DNA of 64,000 nt, from assembly GCA_000424365.1 (NCBI GenBank), contig AUJT01000008.1:62001-126000 (forward strand), in the 5' to 3' direction. The DNA is from Lachnospiraceae bacterium NK4A144. GTDB taxonomy: Bacteria > Bacillota > Clostridia > Lachnospirales > Lachnospiraceae. The position numbers and the translations under genes are program-made. The notes beneath the pieces are model-generated. The model was given only the letters and a program-made list of their open reading frames with translations. It had not been told where the DNA came from and searched no databases. Shown here in pieces: positions 24,734 to 33,817 of the stretch. Each line of letters starts with the position of its first letter. Position 1 is the stretch's first letter.

Positions 24734-25756
24734 TCAAAACTGCTTTAAGAATCTGATATCGTTCTCGTACATAAGACGCATGTCATCGATCTCATACTTA
24801 AGAAGTGCGATTCTCTCAAGTCCTACACCAAAAGCGAAGCCCTTGTACTTCAGCGGATCAATGTGGCTCATTTCCAGTACGTGCGGATGTACCATACCGC
24901 AGCCGAGGATCTCGATCCAACCCTCTCCCTTACAGAAACGGCATCCCTTACCGCCACACTTAAAGCAGGATACGTCCATCTCAGCAGAAGGCTCGGTGAA
25001 CGGGAAGTGATGAGGACGGAACTTTACCTTTGTATCCTCACCGAAAAGCTCTTTCGCAAACTCTGCAAGAGTTCCTTTAAGATCCGCAAAAGAAACGTTT
25101 TCATCAATTACAAGACCCTCTACCTGATGGAATACCGGTGAATGTGTAGCATCTACTTCATCTGCACGGTATACACGTCCCGGGCTGATCATACGAATCG
25201 GGATCCTGCCCTTTTCCATCTCATGAACCTGAGTACCGCTTGTCTGTGTACGGAGAAGCATTTCTCCATTTATATAAAATGTATCCTGCTCGTCCTTTGC
25301 CGGATGATCAGCAGGGATATTCAGTGCTTCAAAGTTGTAGTAATCCTTCTCAACTTCCGGACCCTCTACTACTTCATAACCAAGACCGATAAAGATTCTC
25401 TCCATCTCTTCCAGAGCGATCTGATTCGGGTGACGATGACCGATGGCAGAACCCTTTGCCGGAAGCGTAACATCGATTGTTTCTGCGGCAAGCTGAACTT
25501 CTCTCGCTGCAGACTCAAGCCTTGTCTTTGCTTCTTCCATGGCATTTTCGATCTCTGTACGGAGCTCATTTACCATCTGTCCTACCTTCGGACGATCCTC
25601 CGCTGCCACATCACGCATGCCCTTAAGTACTGCTGTGAGTGAACCTTTCTTTCCAAGTACCTCTACCCTTACATCATTAAGGCGATCGAGATCCACGCTT
25701 TCAGAAATCTGACTGAGCGCTTTTTCTCTGATCTCTTCCAGTTTTTCCTTAATCAT
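24734..25756 (-). CDS. pheS: Phenylalanine-tRNA ligase alpha subunit
   Basis: 340 residues, standard for bacterial PheS. The N-terminal coiled coil, MIKEKLEEIREKALSQISES, is followed by the class II catalytic core. Motif 2 region is RTQTSGTQVHEM with RVYRADEVDATHSPVFHQVEG. A four-Cys zinc-like insertion, CFKCGGKGCRFCKGEGW, is seen as in many Firmicutes. Motif 3 is GVGLERIALLKY. It is the first gene of the pheST operon, with a T-box leader and a strong promoter directly upstream. Confidence 0.98.
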   Translation of the reverse strand: MIKEKLEEIREKALSQISESVDLDRLNDVRVEVLGKKGSLTAVLKGMRDVAAEDRPKVGQMVNELRTEIENAMEEAKTRLESAAREVQLAAETIDVTLPAKGSAIGHRHPNQIALEEMERIFIGLGYEVVEGPEVEKDYYNFEALNIPADHPAKDEQDTFYINGEMLLRTQTSGTQVHEMEKGRIPIRMISPGRVYRADEVDATHSPVFHQVEGLVIDENVSFADLKGTLAEFAKELFGEDTKVKFRPHHFPFTEPSAEMDVSCFKCGGKGCRFCKGEGWIEILGCGMVHPHVLEMSHIDPLKYKGFAFGVGLERIALLKYEIDDMRLMYENDIRFLKQF

Positions 25757-25818
25757 AATTTCCTTTCCAGCCTATAATCAGCTAACCAATATTTCTTCCC
25801 TTGCCGCGCGCATCGCAT

Positions 25819-26095
25819 CAAAAAAGGGCAGTACCGCAAGGGACGGAAGTCTTTCCGCGGTACCACCCTATTTTTCCTATTTTGAAGCTGCAACACAGCC
25901 AAATGCACAGGAACACTTATCAGCTTAACGCGCTGTAACGTCCGTCAGCAGTCTTAACAAACCACCTCCGGCAGCTCCGCATGTGAATATTTTCCCGGTC
26001 GTGTCAAGTGAAAGCTCTCAGCCGATGACTTTCCTCTCTGGTCAGGTATCTCCGGTATCTTAAAATGCATCAATGCCTTTTTCCATATTTACTGA
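25819..26095 (-). ncRNA. T-box leader (tRNA-Phe-sensing riboswitch) of pheST
   Basis: The minus strand carries the conserved T-box AGGGTGGTACCGCGG at 25855-25869. Downstream is a terminator stem that ends in a T-run near 25819, where GGGCAGTACCGC re-pairs with the T-box region. Upstream, AGAGAGG and GGCTGAGAGC elements fit a stem I. A TTC codon at 25985-25987 is one candidate Phe specifier, but I could not verify the specifier loop. Uncharged tRNA-Phe would stabilise the antiterminator and allow transcription of pheST. Confidence 0.92.
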
Positions 26096-26098
26096 ACC

Positions 26099-26127
26099 AT
26101 TTTAATGTGATGAAGCATTTATGTCAA
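26099..26127 (-). promoter_or_regulatory. Promoter of the pheST T-box transcript
   Basis: On the minus strand TTGACA (26122-26127) and TAAAAT (26099-26104) have a 17-base spacer. The predicted start at about 26092 fits the 5' end of the T-box leader. The long Repeat B copy begins 21 bases upstream. Confidence 0.8.
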
Positions 26128-26147
26128 GTGTTACACTATTTACTTTA

Positions 26148-26340
26148 TGATGTAAGGGTCAAAAGTACTTTTGCCCCTTACTGATGACACGAATTGCTTC
26201 GCTTCTTTATGAAGCTTACGCAATTCTAAAACACTCGCATTCCGCGTAATTACGCTACATGCTCGTGTTTTGCGGGTCCCAAATAAAAAATCCTTTATGA
26301 GCAAGCTCAATAGGATTTTTTACTTTTGCCCCTGTCATCA
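26148..26340. repeat. Repeat B, long structured form, copy 1
   Basis: The 193-bp unit opens with a complete short palindrome (GATGTAAGGGTCAAAAGTAC, then TTTTGCCCCTTACTGATG) and ends CTTTTGCCCCTGTCATCA. Between them are three hairpins: GAATTGC/GCAATTC (26191-26226); an imperfect 38-base palindrome from ACACTCGC to GCTCGTGT (26231-26268); and ATCCT..TGAGC/GCTCA..AGGAT (26290-26316). A second long copy at 42691-42861 keeps the same structure. The element fills the gap between the pheST promoter and the serA stop codon, whose TGA lies in its terminal TCA. Confidence 0.8.
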
Positions 26341-27513
26341 CTTTATCACACGAACTCTGTAGACATCCTCAAGTGCATTGAGTTTATCAAGTACTTCATC
26401 AGTGATAAGTGAATCCAGATCAAACATTGCTACTGCATACTCTTTTTTAGACTTGGAGTTCAGGTTCGCAATATTTATACCTGCATCACCGAATGCCGCT
26501 GTAAACTTTGTGAGCATGTTTGCCTTGTTCCTGTGGAAGATAACAACTCTTGACGCACTCTCTGCTTCACCAAGGTCGATCGCAGGATAATTTACAGAAT
26601 TCTTGATATTTCCATTCTCCATGTACTCACGGAGTTCCTTTACTGCCATCACAGCGCAGTTGTCCTCTGACTCCTCTGTGGAAGCTCCGAGGTGAGGTGT
26701 TACGATACATCCCTCTGCACCTACTGTTGTCGGATTCGGGAAATCACTTACATACTTTCTGAGTTTGCCGACCTTGAGTGCTGCTACTACGGATTCCTCA
26801 TCTACCAGCTCGTCACGGGCAAAGTTCAGGATCACTGCAGTATCCTTCATGAGCTTGATCGCTTCTGCATTGATCATATGACGTGTGGAATCAAGAAGCG
26901 GCACATGGATTGTGATGTAATCACAATTTGCGTAGATTTCCTCAACTTTAAGCACATGCTTTATGGATCTTGACAGATGCCATGCTGCATCAACAGAAAT
27001 ATAAGGATCATAACCATATACTTCCATGCCGAGATTTACAGCTGCGTTTGCAACCTTAACTCCGATGGCACCGAGTCCGATGACACCGAGCTTCTTGCCT
27101 GCGATCTCTGTTCCGGCATACTGCTTCTTCTGCTTTTCTGCTGTCTTTGCTACATCAGGATCGTTCTTTCCCTCTGTATTAAGCCAGTTGATACCGTCAA
27201 CGATACCACGGGATGCGTAGAGCATACCTGCGATAACGAGTTCCTTTACACCGTTTGCATTTGCACCCGGAGTATTGAATACGACAATACCCTTTTCTGC
27301 ACATTTCTCAAGCGGAATATTGTTTACGCCCGCACCTGCACGGGCAACTGCCAGGAGGTTCTCCGGCAGATCCATGTCATGCATCTTTGCAGAACGCACA
27401 AGGACACAGTCTGCATCCTTGAAATCGTCACAATGAACGTATCCATCACCAAATTTATCGAGTCCGATCTTTGCAATAGGATTCAGTGTATGATATTTGA
27501 ACATTTCTCTCAC
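26338..27513 (-). CDS. serA: D-3-phosphoglycerate dehydrogenase with ACT domain
   Basis: 391 residues. It oxidises 3-phosphoglycerate to 3-phosphohydroxypyruvate with NAD+, the first step of serine synthesis. The Rossmann motif is GVIGLGAIGVKVANAA. Catalytic Arg, Glu and His regions are LNFARDELVDEESV and IVTPHLGASTEESEDN. A C-terminal ACT domain, VVIFHRNKANMLTKFTAAF to the end, should bind serine as feedback inhibitor. It overlaps serC by 4 bases. Its TGA stop lies within the terminal TCATCA of a Repeat B element. Confidence 0.96.
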   Translation of the reverse strand: MREMFKYHTLNPIAKIGLDKFGDGYVHCDDFKDADCVLVRSAKMHDMDLPENLLAVARAGAGVNNIPLEKCAEKGIVVFNTPGANANGVKELVIAGMLYASRGIVDGINWLNTEGKNDPDVAKTAEKQKKQYAGTEIAGKKLGVIGLGAIGVKVANAAVNLGMEVYGYDPYISVDAAWHLSRSIKHVLKVEEIYANCDYITIHVPLLDSTRHMINAEAIKLMKDTAVILNFARDELVDEESVVAALKVGKLRKYVSDFPNPTTVGAEGCIVTPHLGASTEESEDNCAVMAVKELREYMENGNIKNSVNYPAIDLGEAESASRVVIFHRNKANMLTKFTAAFGDAGINIANLNSKSKKEYAVAMFDLDSLITDEVLDKLNALEDVYRVRVIK

Positions 27514-28592
27514 CCGTTCTTCTTCTCAAAATCAGCCATAAACTCAACAAGTTTCTCTACGCCTTCCTTCGGCATAGCATTGTAGATGGAAGCTCTCATT
27601 CCGCCTACGCTTCTGTGACCCTTGAGGTTTACAAAACCAGCCTCTGTGGACTCAGCAACAAACTTCTTATCGAGTTCTTCGTTTCCTGTTACGAAAGGTA
27701 CATTCATAAGAGAACGAGATGCCTTCTCTACTGTTCCCTTAAAGAGCTGTGACTGATCAAGGAAGTTGTAAAGAATCGCTGCCTTCTCTTCGTTCTTTGC
27801 CTTCATGGCTGCGAGACCGCCCTGCTCCTTAAGCCACTTGAAAACAAGTCCGCAAGTGTAGATAGTGTAGCACGGAGGTGTATTAAAGAGGCTGTCTGCG
27901 TCTGCCTGTGTCTTCCACTTCAGCATGGTAGGTGTGCCCTCAAGTACATCATCTGTAACGAGGTCATCACGAACAACAACGATAGACATACCGGCAGGGC
28001 CTACATTTTTCTGTACACCGCCGTAAAGAACCGCATACTTGCTGATGTCATGGGGTTCTGACAGGAACATGGATGAAACATCCGCTACCAGATCCTTCCC
28101 CTTTGTATTCGGAAGTTCCGGGAACTTTGTTCCGTATATCGTATTATTCTGGCAGATATATACATAATCTGCATCATCACTTATCGGAAGATCTGAACAG
28201 TCAGGGATATATGAAAAAGTCTTGTCCTCTGATGAAGCAATAGCCCTTGCATCACCATATCTCTTTGCTTCCTGCCATGCTTTCTTTGCCCACTGACCGG
28301 TAATGATGTAATCAGCAACCTTATTCTTCATGAGATTCATAGGTATTGCTGAAAACTGTGTCCAGGCACCGCCCTGCAGGAAGAGAACCTTGTAGTTGTC
28401 CGGTACGCCGACCAGCTCCCTGAAGTCCTTTTCCGCAGTTTTGATGATCTCATCAAACCACTTTGAGCGATGACTCATCTCCATGACTGACTGTCCGGAT
28501 CCATGATAGTCCAACATTTCTTCAGCGCATGTCTTCAGAACCTCTTCCGGCATCATTGCCGGACCTGCGGAAAAATTATAAACTCTGCTCAT
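27510..28592 (-). CDS. serC: Phosphoserine aminotransferase
   Basis: 360 residues, typical of SerC, the PLP enzyme that converts 3-phosphohydroxypyruvate to phosphoserine using glutamate. The N-terminus, VYNFSAGPAMMPEEVL, is diagnostic. The PLP lysine lies in YGGVQKNVGPAGMSIV near residue 195. Other conserved parts are FLQGGAWTQFSAIPMNL and LKGHRSVGGMRASIYNAMP. AAGGAGA precedes the ATG. It heads a two-gene serC-serA operon with overlapping ends; a phosphoserine phosphatase gene is not in the window. Confidence 0.97.
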   Translation of the reverse strand: MSRVYNFSAGPAMMPEEVLKTCAEEMLDYHGSGQSVMEMSHRSKWFDEIIKTAEKDFRELVGVPDNYKVLFLQGGAWTQFSAIPMNLMKNKVADYIITGQWAKKAWQEAKRYGDARAIASSEDKTFSYIPDCSDLPISDDADYVYICQNNTIYGTKFPELPNTKGKDLVADVSSMFLSEPHDISKYAVLYGGVQKNVGPAGMSIVVVRDDLVTDDVLEGTPTMLKWKTQADADSLFNTPPCYTIYTCGLVFKWLKEQGGLAAMKAKNEEKAAILYNFLDQSQLFKGTVEKASRSLMNVPFVTGNEELDKKFVAESTEAGFVNLKGHRSVGGMRASIYNAMPKEGVEKLVEFMADFEKKNG

Positions 28593-28685
28593 TGCTCTTC
28601 CGTCTCCTTACACTTTGATTTTTCATAAATTCGGCTTATCACCGAAAGCCCCCATCGGCAAATACCAATTTCGACTAATACACTA

Positions 28686-28714
28686 ACTGTATCACCCGAG
28701 GAATATTTTATCAA
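28686..28714 (-). promoter_or_regulatory. Putative promoter of serC-serA
   Basis: TTGATA (28709-28714) and TACAGT (28686-28691) on the minus strand are separated by 17 bases. The leader of about 85 bases contains a small CCGATGGGGGCTTTCGG hairpin, but no known riboswitch was recognised. Confidence 0.5.
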
Positions 28715-28754
28715 CCTAAAATTTTATCGCTTTAGCGTTTTAAAGTTTAAACTT

Positions 28755-30443
28755 TTATTTCTCAGCCTTTTTCTTTGCAAGATCAGCTTCATCAAAAGCC
28801 TCGGAAATCGATTTCCCCGGCGCTACCATGGGATATACGCTATCATCTTTATCTATAACACATTCGATGAGAACCGGTCCGTTGTAAGCTATTGCTTCCT
28901 CAATAGCCGGAGCTACTTCTTCCTTCTTTGTGACACGGATCGCTTTACATCCGAGTCCCTCTGCCACCTTGCAATAGTCAACCTTATCGGTAAGTACAGT
29001 CTGTGAGTAGCGTTTACCGTAAAACAGCGTCTGCCACTGACGCACCATGCCCAGAACTTCATTATTAATGACGATATCAATGACAGGGATATTGTAACGA
29101 CTTGCAGTAGCAAGCTCATTCATATTCATACGGAAACATCCGTCTCCGCCGATATTTACGACAATATCCTCAGGGCATCCGACTTTTGCACCGATAGCTG
29201 CTCCCAGACCGTATCCCATAGTTCCGAGACCGCCGCTGGTGATGAAGTGACGCGGCTTTCTGAAGCGATAGTACTGAGCTGTCCACATCTGATGCTGTCC
29301 AACGTCTGTCGTAACGATCGCCTTTGAACCGGTCACTCGATCAAGTTCCTCGATCACAAAAGGACATGTCAGACGATCCTTTGCATAGCTAAGAGGGAAC
29401 TCCTTTTTAAGCTCATTTATGTGCTCATTCCACTCTGTATTCTTCTTTTCATGAACGAGCGGAGTAAGCTCACGAAGTACATGACGCAGATCTCCTATAA
29501 GACTGGCACTTGTACGGATATTTTTATTTATCTCCGCTGCGTCTATGTCGATGTGAAGGATCTTTGCATGTGACGCAAACTTCTTTGCATTACCAACTAC
29601 ACGGTCAGAGAATCTCGCTCCCATCGCAATAAGCAGATCGCACTCACTCGCTGCCTTATTACTGGTCTTTGTGCCGTGCATACCGATCATACCTGTATAG
29701 AGCGGATTTGTAGGATCAAAAGCGCCCTTACCCATAAGCGTATCACATACAGGACAGCTTATTTTCTCTGCGAAATCTTTAACTTCCTCAGATGCTCCAG
29801 AAAGGACTGCGCCTCCTCCGAGGTATATCAGAGGTCTCTTTGCCATATTTATGAGATGCGCCGCTTCTTTCAGCTGTTCTGCTGTATAACGGTTAGAACG
29901 CTTCGCCGGTTCTGCATTTTTAGCCTTAAATTCTGCCTTATTTGCTGTCACATCTTTTGTGACATCCACCAAAACAGGTCCCGGACGTCCTGACTGCGCT
30001 ATTTCAAAGGCTCTTCTGAGAGTATCTGCGAGTTTATTTACATCCTTTACGATGTAACCATGCTTTGTTATAGGCATGGTCACACCTGCAATATCCACCT
30101 CCTGGAATGTATCTTTTCCGAGAAGCGGCAGATTAACGTTTGCCGTGATAGCTACCATCGGCACCGAATCCATGAACGCTGTTGCTATTCCTGTTACGAG
30201 ATTGGTAGCGCCCGGGCCTGATGTTGCCATACAGACACCGACTTTACCGGTTGCTCTTGCATATCCATCTGCTGCATGGGATGCTCCCTGCTCATGGCTT
30301 GTGAGCACGTGGCGGATTTCATCCGAATGTTTATAAAGTGCATCATATACATTCAGTATCGAACCACCCGGGTAACCGAAAACGGTGTCAACACCTTCTT
30401 CTTTTAATACTTCTACGATTATTTCTGCACCTGTAAGCTGCAT
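28755..30443 (-). CDS. ilvB: Acetolactate synthase large subunit, biosynthetic type
   Basis: 562 residues. A thiamine-diphosphate enzyme that condenses pyruvate into acetolactate (or with 2-ketobutyrate) for branched-chain amino acids. Conserved parts are FGYPGGSILNVYDAL, the catalytic Glu in TSHEQGASHAADGYARATG, SGPGATNLVTGIATA and the ThDP motif GDGCFRMNMNELATA ending in IVINN. FAD-region residues fit the AHAS type rather than the catabolic AlsS type. It is the last gene of the leuB-ilvD-ilvB operon, 17 bases after ilvD. No small regulatory subunit (ilvN) lies alongside, so that must be elsewhere or absent. Confidence 0.95.
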   Translation of the reverse strand: MQLTGAEIIVEVLKEEGVDTVFGYPGGSILNVYDALYKHSDEIRHVLTSHEQGASHAADGYARATGKVGVCMATSGPGATNLVTGIATAFMDSVPMVAITANVNLPLLGKDTFQEVDIAGVTMPITKHGYIVKDVNKLADTLRRAFEIAQSGRPGPVLVDVTKDVTANKAEFKAKNAEPAKRSNRYTAEQLKEAAHLINMAKRPLIYLGGGAVLSGASEEVKDFAEKISCPVCDTLMGKGAFDPTNPLYTGMIGMHGTKTSNKAASECDLLIAMGARFSDRVVGNAKKFASHAKILHIDIDAAEINKNIRTSASLIGDLRHVLRELTPLVHEKKNTEWNEHINELKKEFPLSYAKDRLTCPFVIEELDRVTGSKAIVTTDVGQHQMWTAQYYRFRKPRHFITSGGLGTMGYGLGAAIGAKVGCPEDIVVNIGGDGCFRMNMNELATASRYNIPVIDIVINNEVLGMVRQWQTLFYGKRYSQTVLTDKVDYCKVAEGLGCKAIRVTKKEEVAPAIEEAIAYNGPVLIECVIDKDDSVYPMVAPGKSISEAFDEADLAKKKAEK

Positions 30444-30460
30444 ATTCTTACTCCTGTGTA

Positions 30461-32137
30461 TTAATTCATTCCCTCAGGTATCTCAAGTACCGCACCGCGA
30501 TTTCCGCTGGTAACGAGTTTCTGATAACGTGCAAGATAACCTGTGGTTACATTTGGCTTTCTCGGCTTCCAATTCTTACGTCTCTCTGCAAGGACTTCGT
30601 CGGATACGAGAACATTCAGCGCATTGTTCGGAATATCAACCTTGATGATATCGCCTTCTTCAATGAGAGCGATAGGACCGCCTACTGCTGCCTCAGGAGA
30701 AACATGACCGATGGATGCTCCTCTGGATGCTCCGGAGAAACGGCCATCTGTGATAAGTGCGACGCTTTCTCCAAGTCCCATACCTGCGATGGCACTTGTC
30801 GGATTCAGCATCTCTCTCATACCCGGACCACCCTTAGGTCCCTCATAACGGATGACAACTACATCACCAGGATTGATCTTTCCACCAAGGATTGCACTGA
30901 TCGCATCTTCTTCGCAATCAAATACACGAGCCGGTCCCTCATGAGTCATCATTGACGGAGCAACTGCAGATCTCTTTACAATACCTGTATCCGGTGCGAT
31001 ATTTCCCTTAAGCACTGCGATACCGCCCTCCTGCATGTAAGGATTTTCAATAGGACGGATAACTTCCGGATTCATGTTTACTGCATTCTTGATATTTTCT
31101 CCGACTGTCTTTCCTGTAACTGTCATGCAGTCAAGATTCAGCAGATCCTTTTTATTAAGCTCGTTCATTACTGCGTAAACACCGCCTGCTTCATTGAGGT
31201 CTTCCATGTAAGTCGGGCCGGCCGGTGCCAGATGACAGAGATTAGGAGTACGTGCAGAAATCTCGTTCGCGATCTCCATATTGAGCTCTACGCCTGCTTC
31301 ATGAGCGATAGCGGGCAGGTGAAGCATAGTATTTGTTGAGCATCCAAGTGCCATATCCATAGTCATGGCATTCATAAATGCTTCCTTTGTCATGATGTCT
31401 CTCGGACGGATATTTCTCCTGTACATCTCCATTACTGCATATCCTGCCTGCTTTGCGAGACGGATCCTCTCAGAATAAACTGCAGGAATCGTACCATTTC
31501 CGCGAAGTCCCATACCGATCGCTTCTGTAAGACAGTTCATGGAGTTTGCAGTGTACATACCGGAACAGGAACCACAGGTCGGACACACATGCTCTGCAAA
31601 GTAATCAAGCTCTGCTTCATCGATCCTGCCTGCGGCCTTTTCTCCAACAGCCTCAAACATTGAGGAAAGTGAACGCTTTTTGCCATGAACGTGTCCGGCG
31701 AGCATCGGGCCGCCGGATACAAATACTGTCGGGATATTTACACGTGCAGCTGCCATCAGTAGTCCCGGAACGTTCTTATCACAGTTCGGGATCATTACGA
31801 GAGCATCAAACTGATGTGCAAGTGCCATACACTCTGTTGAGTCAGCGATGAGGTCACGTGTTACGAGTGAATACTTCATTCCGATGTGCCCCATTGCGAT
31901 ACCATCACAAACAGCTATAGCAGGAAATACTACCGGTGTTCCGCCAGCTTCTGCTACACCAAGCTTTACAGCCTGTGTGATCTTATCAAGGTTCATGTGT
32001 CCCGGAACGATTTCATTATAGGAGCTTACGATACCTACTAACGGTCTCTCCATCTCCTCTTTTGTATATCCCAGTGCATTAAAAAGACTTCTTGCAGGAG
32101 CTGCCTGATCTCCTCTTTTTACATTATCACTTCTCAT
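30461..32137 (-). CDS. ilvD: Dihydroxy-acid dehydratase
   Basis: 558 residues, full length for the Fe-S dehydratase that forms the 2-keto acids of valine and isoleucine synthesis. Iron-sulfur ligands are in [11 protein letters not shown] and [18 protein letters not shown]. Other signatures are [33 protein letters not shown] and [21 protein letters not shown]. It sits between leuB (33 bases upstream) and ilvB (17 bases downstream), all on one transcript. Confidence 0.97.
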   Translation of the reverse strand: MRSDNVKRGDQAAPARSLFNALGYTKEEMERPLVGIVSSYNEIVPGHMNLDKITQAVKLGVAEAGGTPVVFPAIAVCDGIAMGHIGMKYSLVTRDLIADSTECMALAHQFDALVMIPNCDKNVPGLLMAAARVNIPTVFVSGGPMLAGHVHGKKRSLSSMFEAVGEKAAGRIDEAELDYFAEHVCPTCGSCSGMYTANSMNCLTEAIGMGLRGNGTIPAVYSERIRLAKQAGYAVMEMYRRNIRPRDIMTKEAFMNAMTMDMALGCSTNTMLHLPAIAHEAGVELNMEIANEISARTPNLCHLAPAGPTYMEDLNEAGGVYAVMNELNKKDLLNLDCMTVTGKTVGENIKNAVNMNPEVIRPIENPYMQEGGIAVLKGNIAPDTGIVKRSAVAPSMMTHEGPARVFDCEEDAISAILGGKINPGDVVVIRYEGPKGGPGMREMLNPTSAIAGMGLGESVALITDGRFSGASRGASIGHVSPEAAVGGPIALIEEGDIIKVDIPNNALNVLVSDEVLAERRKNWKPRKPNVTTGYLARYQKLVTSGNRGAVLEIPEGMN

Positions 32138-32170
32138 TTCCGATTCCTCCTACTATAAACTTAACTAGTC

Positions 32171-33253
32171 TTAAACTCTTGCTGCTATGAGATCACCCAT
32201 TTCTGCTGTCCCGACCTTTGTCGTTCCTTCTGAATAGATGTCTCCTGTACGGTAACCTTCTCTGAGCACCTTACGAACTGCTTCTTCCACTGCATCTGCC
32301 TCTTTCTGCAGTCCGAATGAGAAACGAAGCATCATTGCAGCAGAAAGGATCGTTGCGATAGGATTTGCGATGCCCTTTCCTGCAATATCCGGTGCGGATC
32401 CGCCAGAAGGCTCATAAAGACCGAAGCTTGTCTCGTTAAGTGAAGCACTTGAAAGCATTCCGATAGAGCCTGTGATCTCAGCTGCCTCATCAGAAAGAAT
32501 GTCTCCAAACATATTCTCAGTAAGAACTACATCAAACTGTGCCGGATCCTTTACGAGCTGCATTGCTGCATTATCTACGAGCATATGCTCTACTGTTACT
32601 TCCGGATATTTCTCTGCGACTTCATTTACGACTTTTCTCCAAAGTCTTGATGAGTCAAGGACATTTGCCTTATCCACGCTCGTAACTTTCTTTCTGCGCT
32701 TCATAGCGACCTCAAAGCCCTTGATAGCGATACGACGGATTTCATCCTCGTTATAGGAAAGTGTATCTACTGCAGTCATCACACCATCGACTTCGGTGGT
32801 ATGACGCTCACCAAAGTAAAGTCCTCCGGTAAGTTCTCTCATGATCAGCATATCAAAGCCTTTTTCTGCTGTTTCACGTCTCAGCGGGCAGGCGTCTGAC
32901 AATTCAGGATACAAATATGAAGGACGAAGATTTGCAAAAAGTCCCAGTGCCTTTCTGATCTTTAAGAGACCTGCTTCCGGACGTTTTTCCGGCGGAAGCT
33001 TATACCACGGTGATGTTGATGTATTTCCTCCGATGGAACCCATAAGAACCGCATCCGATGCCTTCGCCTGTTCTATTGCCTCATCTGTAAGCGGAACACC
33101 ATGCTTATCAATAGAACATCCACCCATCAAAATATCAGTATAGTTAAATGTGTGTCCGTACTTTGCGCCGATACTGTCGAGAACCTTCCTTGCTTCAGCA
33201 GTAACCTCCGGGCCTATTCCATCTCCGGCAATACAGCCTATATTGAATTCCAT
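32171..33253 (-). CDS. leuB: 3-isopropylmalate dehydrogenase
   Basis: 360 residues, the oxidative decarboxylase of leucine synthesis. It begins [19 protein letters not shown]. The substrate loop with [13 protein letters not shown] and the metal-binding [20 protein letters not shown] lead to [19 protein letters not shown], the family signature. The NAD-binding part is [18 protein letters not shown]. It leads the operon leuB-ilvD-ilvB; leuA, leuC, leuD and ilvC are not in the window. A short Repeat B copy lies 25-53 bases upstream of the ATG, where the promoter or leader should be. Confidence 0.97.
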   Translation of the reverse strand: MEFNIGCIAGDGIGPEVTAEARKVLDSIGAKYGHTFNYTDILMGGCSIDKHGVPLTDEAIEQAKASDAVLMGSIGGNTSTSPWYKLPPEKRPEAGLLKIRKALGLFANLRPSYLYPELSDACPLRRETAEKGFDMLIMRELTGGLYFGERHTTEVDGVMTAVDTLSYNEDEIRRIAIKGFEVAMKRRKKVTSVDKANVLDSSRLWRKVVNEVAEKYPEVTVEHMLVDNAAMQLVKDPAQFDVVLTENMFGDILSDEAAEITGSIGMLSSASLNETSFGLYEPSGGSAPDIAGKGIANPIATILSAAMMLRFSFGLQKEADAVEEAVRKVLREGYRTGDIYSEGTTKVGTAEMGDLIAARV

Positions 33254-33277
33254 TAACCTTACACTCCTTTCATATAA

Positions 33278-33306
33278 TGATCAAAAATACTTTTGACCCT
33301 GTCATC
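33278..33306. repeat. Repeat B, short form with degenerate left arm
   Basis: TGATCAAAAATACTTTTGAC followed by CCTGTCATC. The palindrome is partly decayed. It lies in the leader or promoter region of leuB. Confidence 0.65.
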
Positions 33307-33362
33307 CAATTTAACACTATGACTTTTTAAGTTTTTTGTACTTTAACTCGATAAAGCGTTTT

Positions 33363-33393
33363 TTATACAGAATAGGGCGTGCACTGCACGCCC
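33363..33393 (-). terminator. Possible terminator after yajC
   Basis: GGGCGTGCA (33375-33383) pairs perfectly with TGCACGCCC (33385-33393). The downstream T-content on the minus strand is weak, so termination is uncertain. Confidence 0.5.
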
Positions 33394-33424
33394 TCTGGAA
33401 TCCGTTCTAAATATCTATCGATTA

Positions 33425-33745
33425 TCAGTCAGCTGCTGACTCCGGCTTCTCGATCTGAGCGATTGCAGTTTTCTGCATCGGGATTCGGCAATTTTTGTTG
33501 CTGCCGAACTCAACAATAACTGTATCCTCAGTAATATCGATAACCACACCATAAAAGCCGCTGTTTGTCAGAACAGAATCACCCACTTCAAGAGCATCGA
33601 GCATAGCCTTCATGCGGTTCTGTTCCTTCTTCTGCGGACGGAACATCATAAAATAAAACATAGCGCCGATAAGAACGATGTAAACAACGATCATGGCAAG
33701 GTTTCCACCTGTGCCTGCAGCAGCGCCGCTGAGCAGTAAATTCAT
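33425..33745 (-). CDS. yajC: Preprotein translocase subunit YajC
   Basis: 106 residues with a single N-terminal membrane span, MIVVYIVLIGAMFYFMMFRP, followed directly by the hallmark RPQKKEQNRMKAMLDALEVGD. The soluble C-terminal part has ENTVIVEFG-like strands (EDTVIVEFGSNKNCRIPMQK). YajC associates with SecDF in the inner membrane. It follows tgt on the same strand after 72 bases, the common tgt-yajC arrangement; secDF is not present here. Confidence 0.95.
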   Translation of the reverse strand: MNLLLSGAAAGTGGNLAMIVVYIVLIGAMFYFMMFRPQKKEQNRMKAMLDALEVGDSVLTNSGFYGVVIDITEDTVIVEFGSNKNCRIPMQKTAIAQIEKPESAAD

Positions 33746-33817
33746 TTTTCGAAATCTCCTTTCAAACGTTAAAATACATGATACACAAATCTTAATTTAT
33801 CCGCAAGTTTTAATTAA

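Noticed and set aside
28593-28754. Serine or amino-acid riboswitch before serC
   Set aside because: Only a minor hairpin and a promoter are visible, with no conserved riboswitch core.
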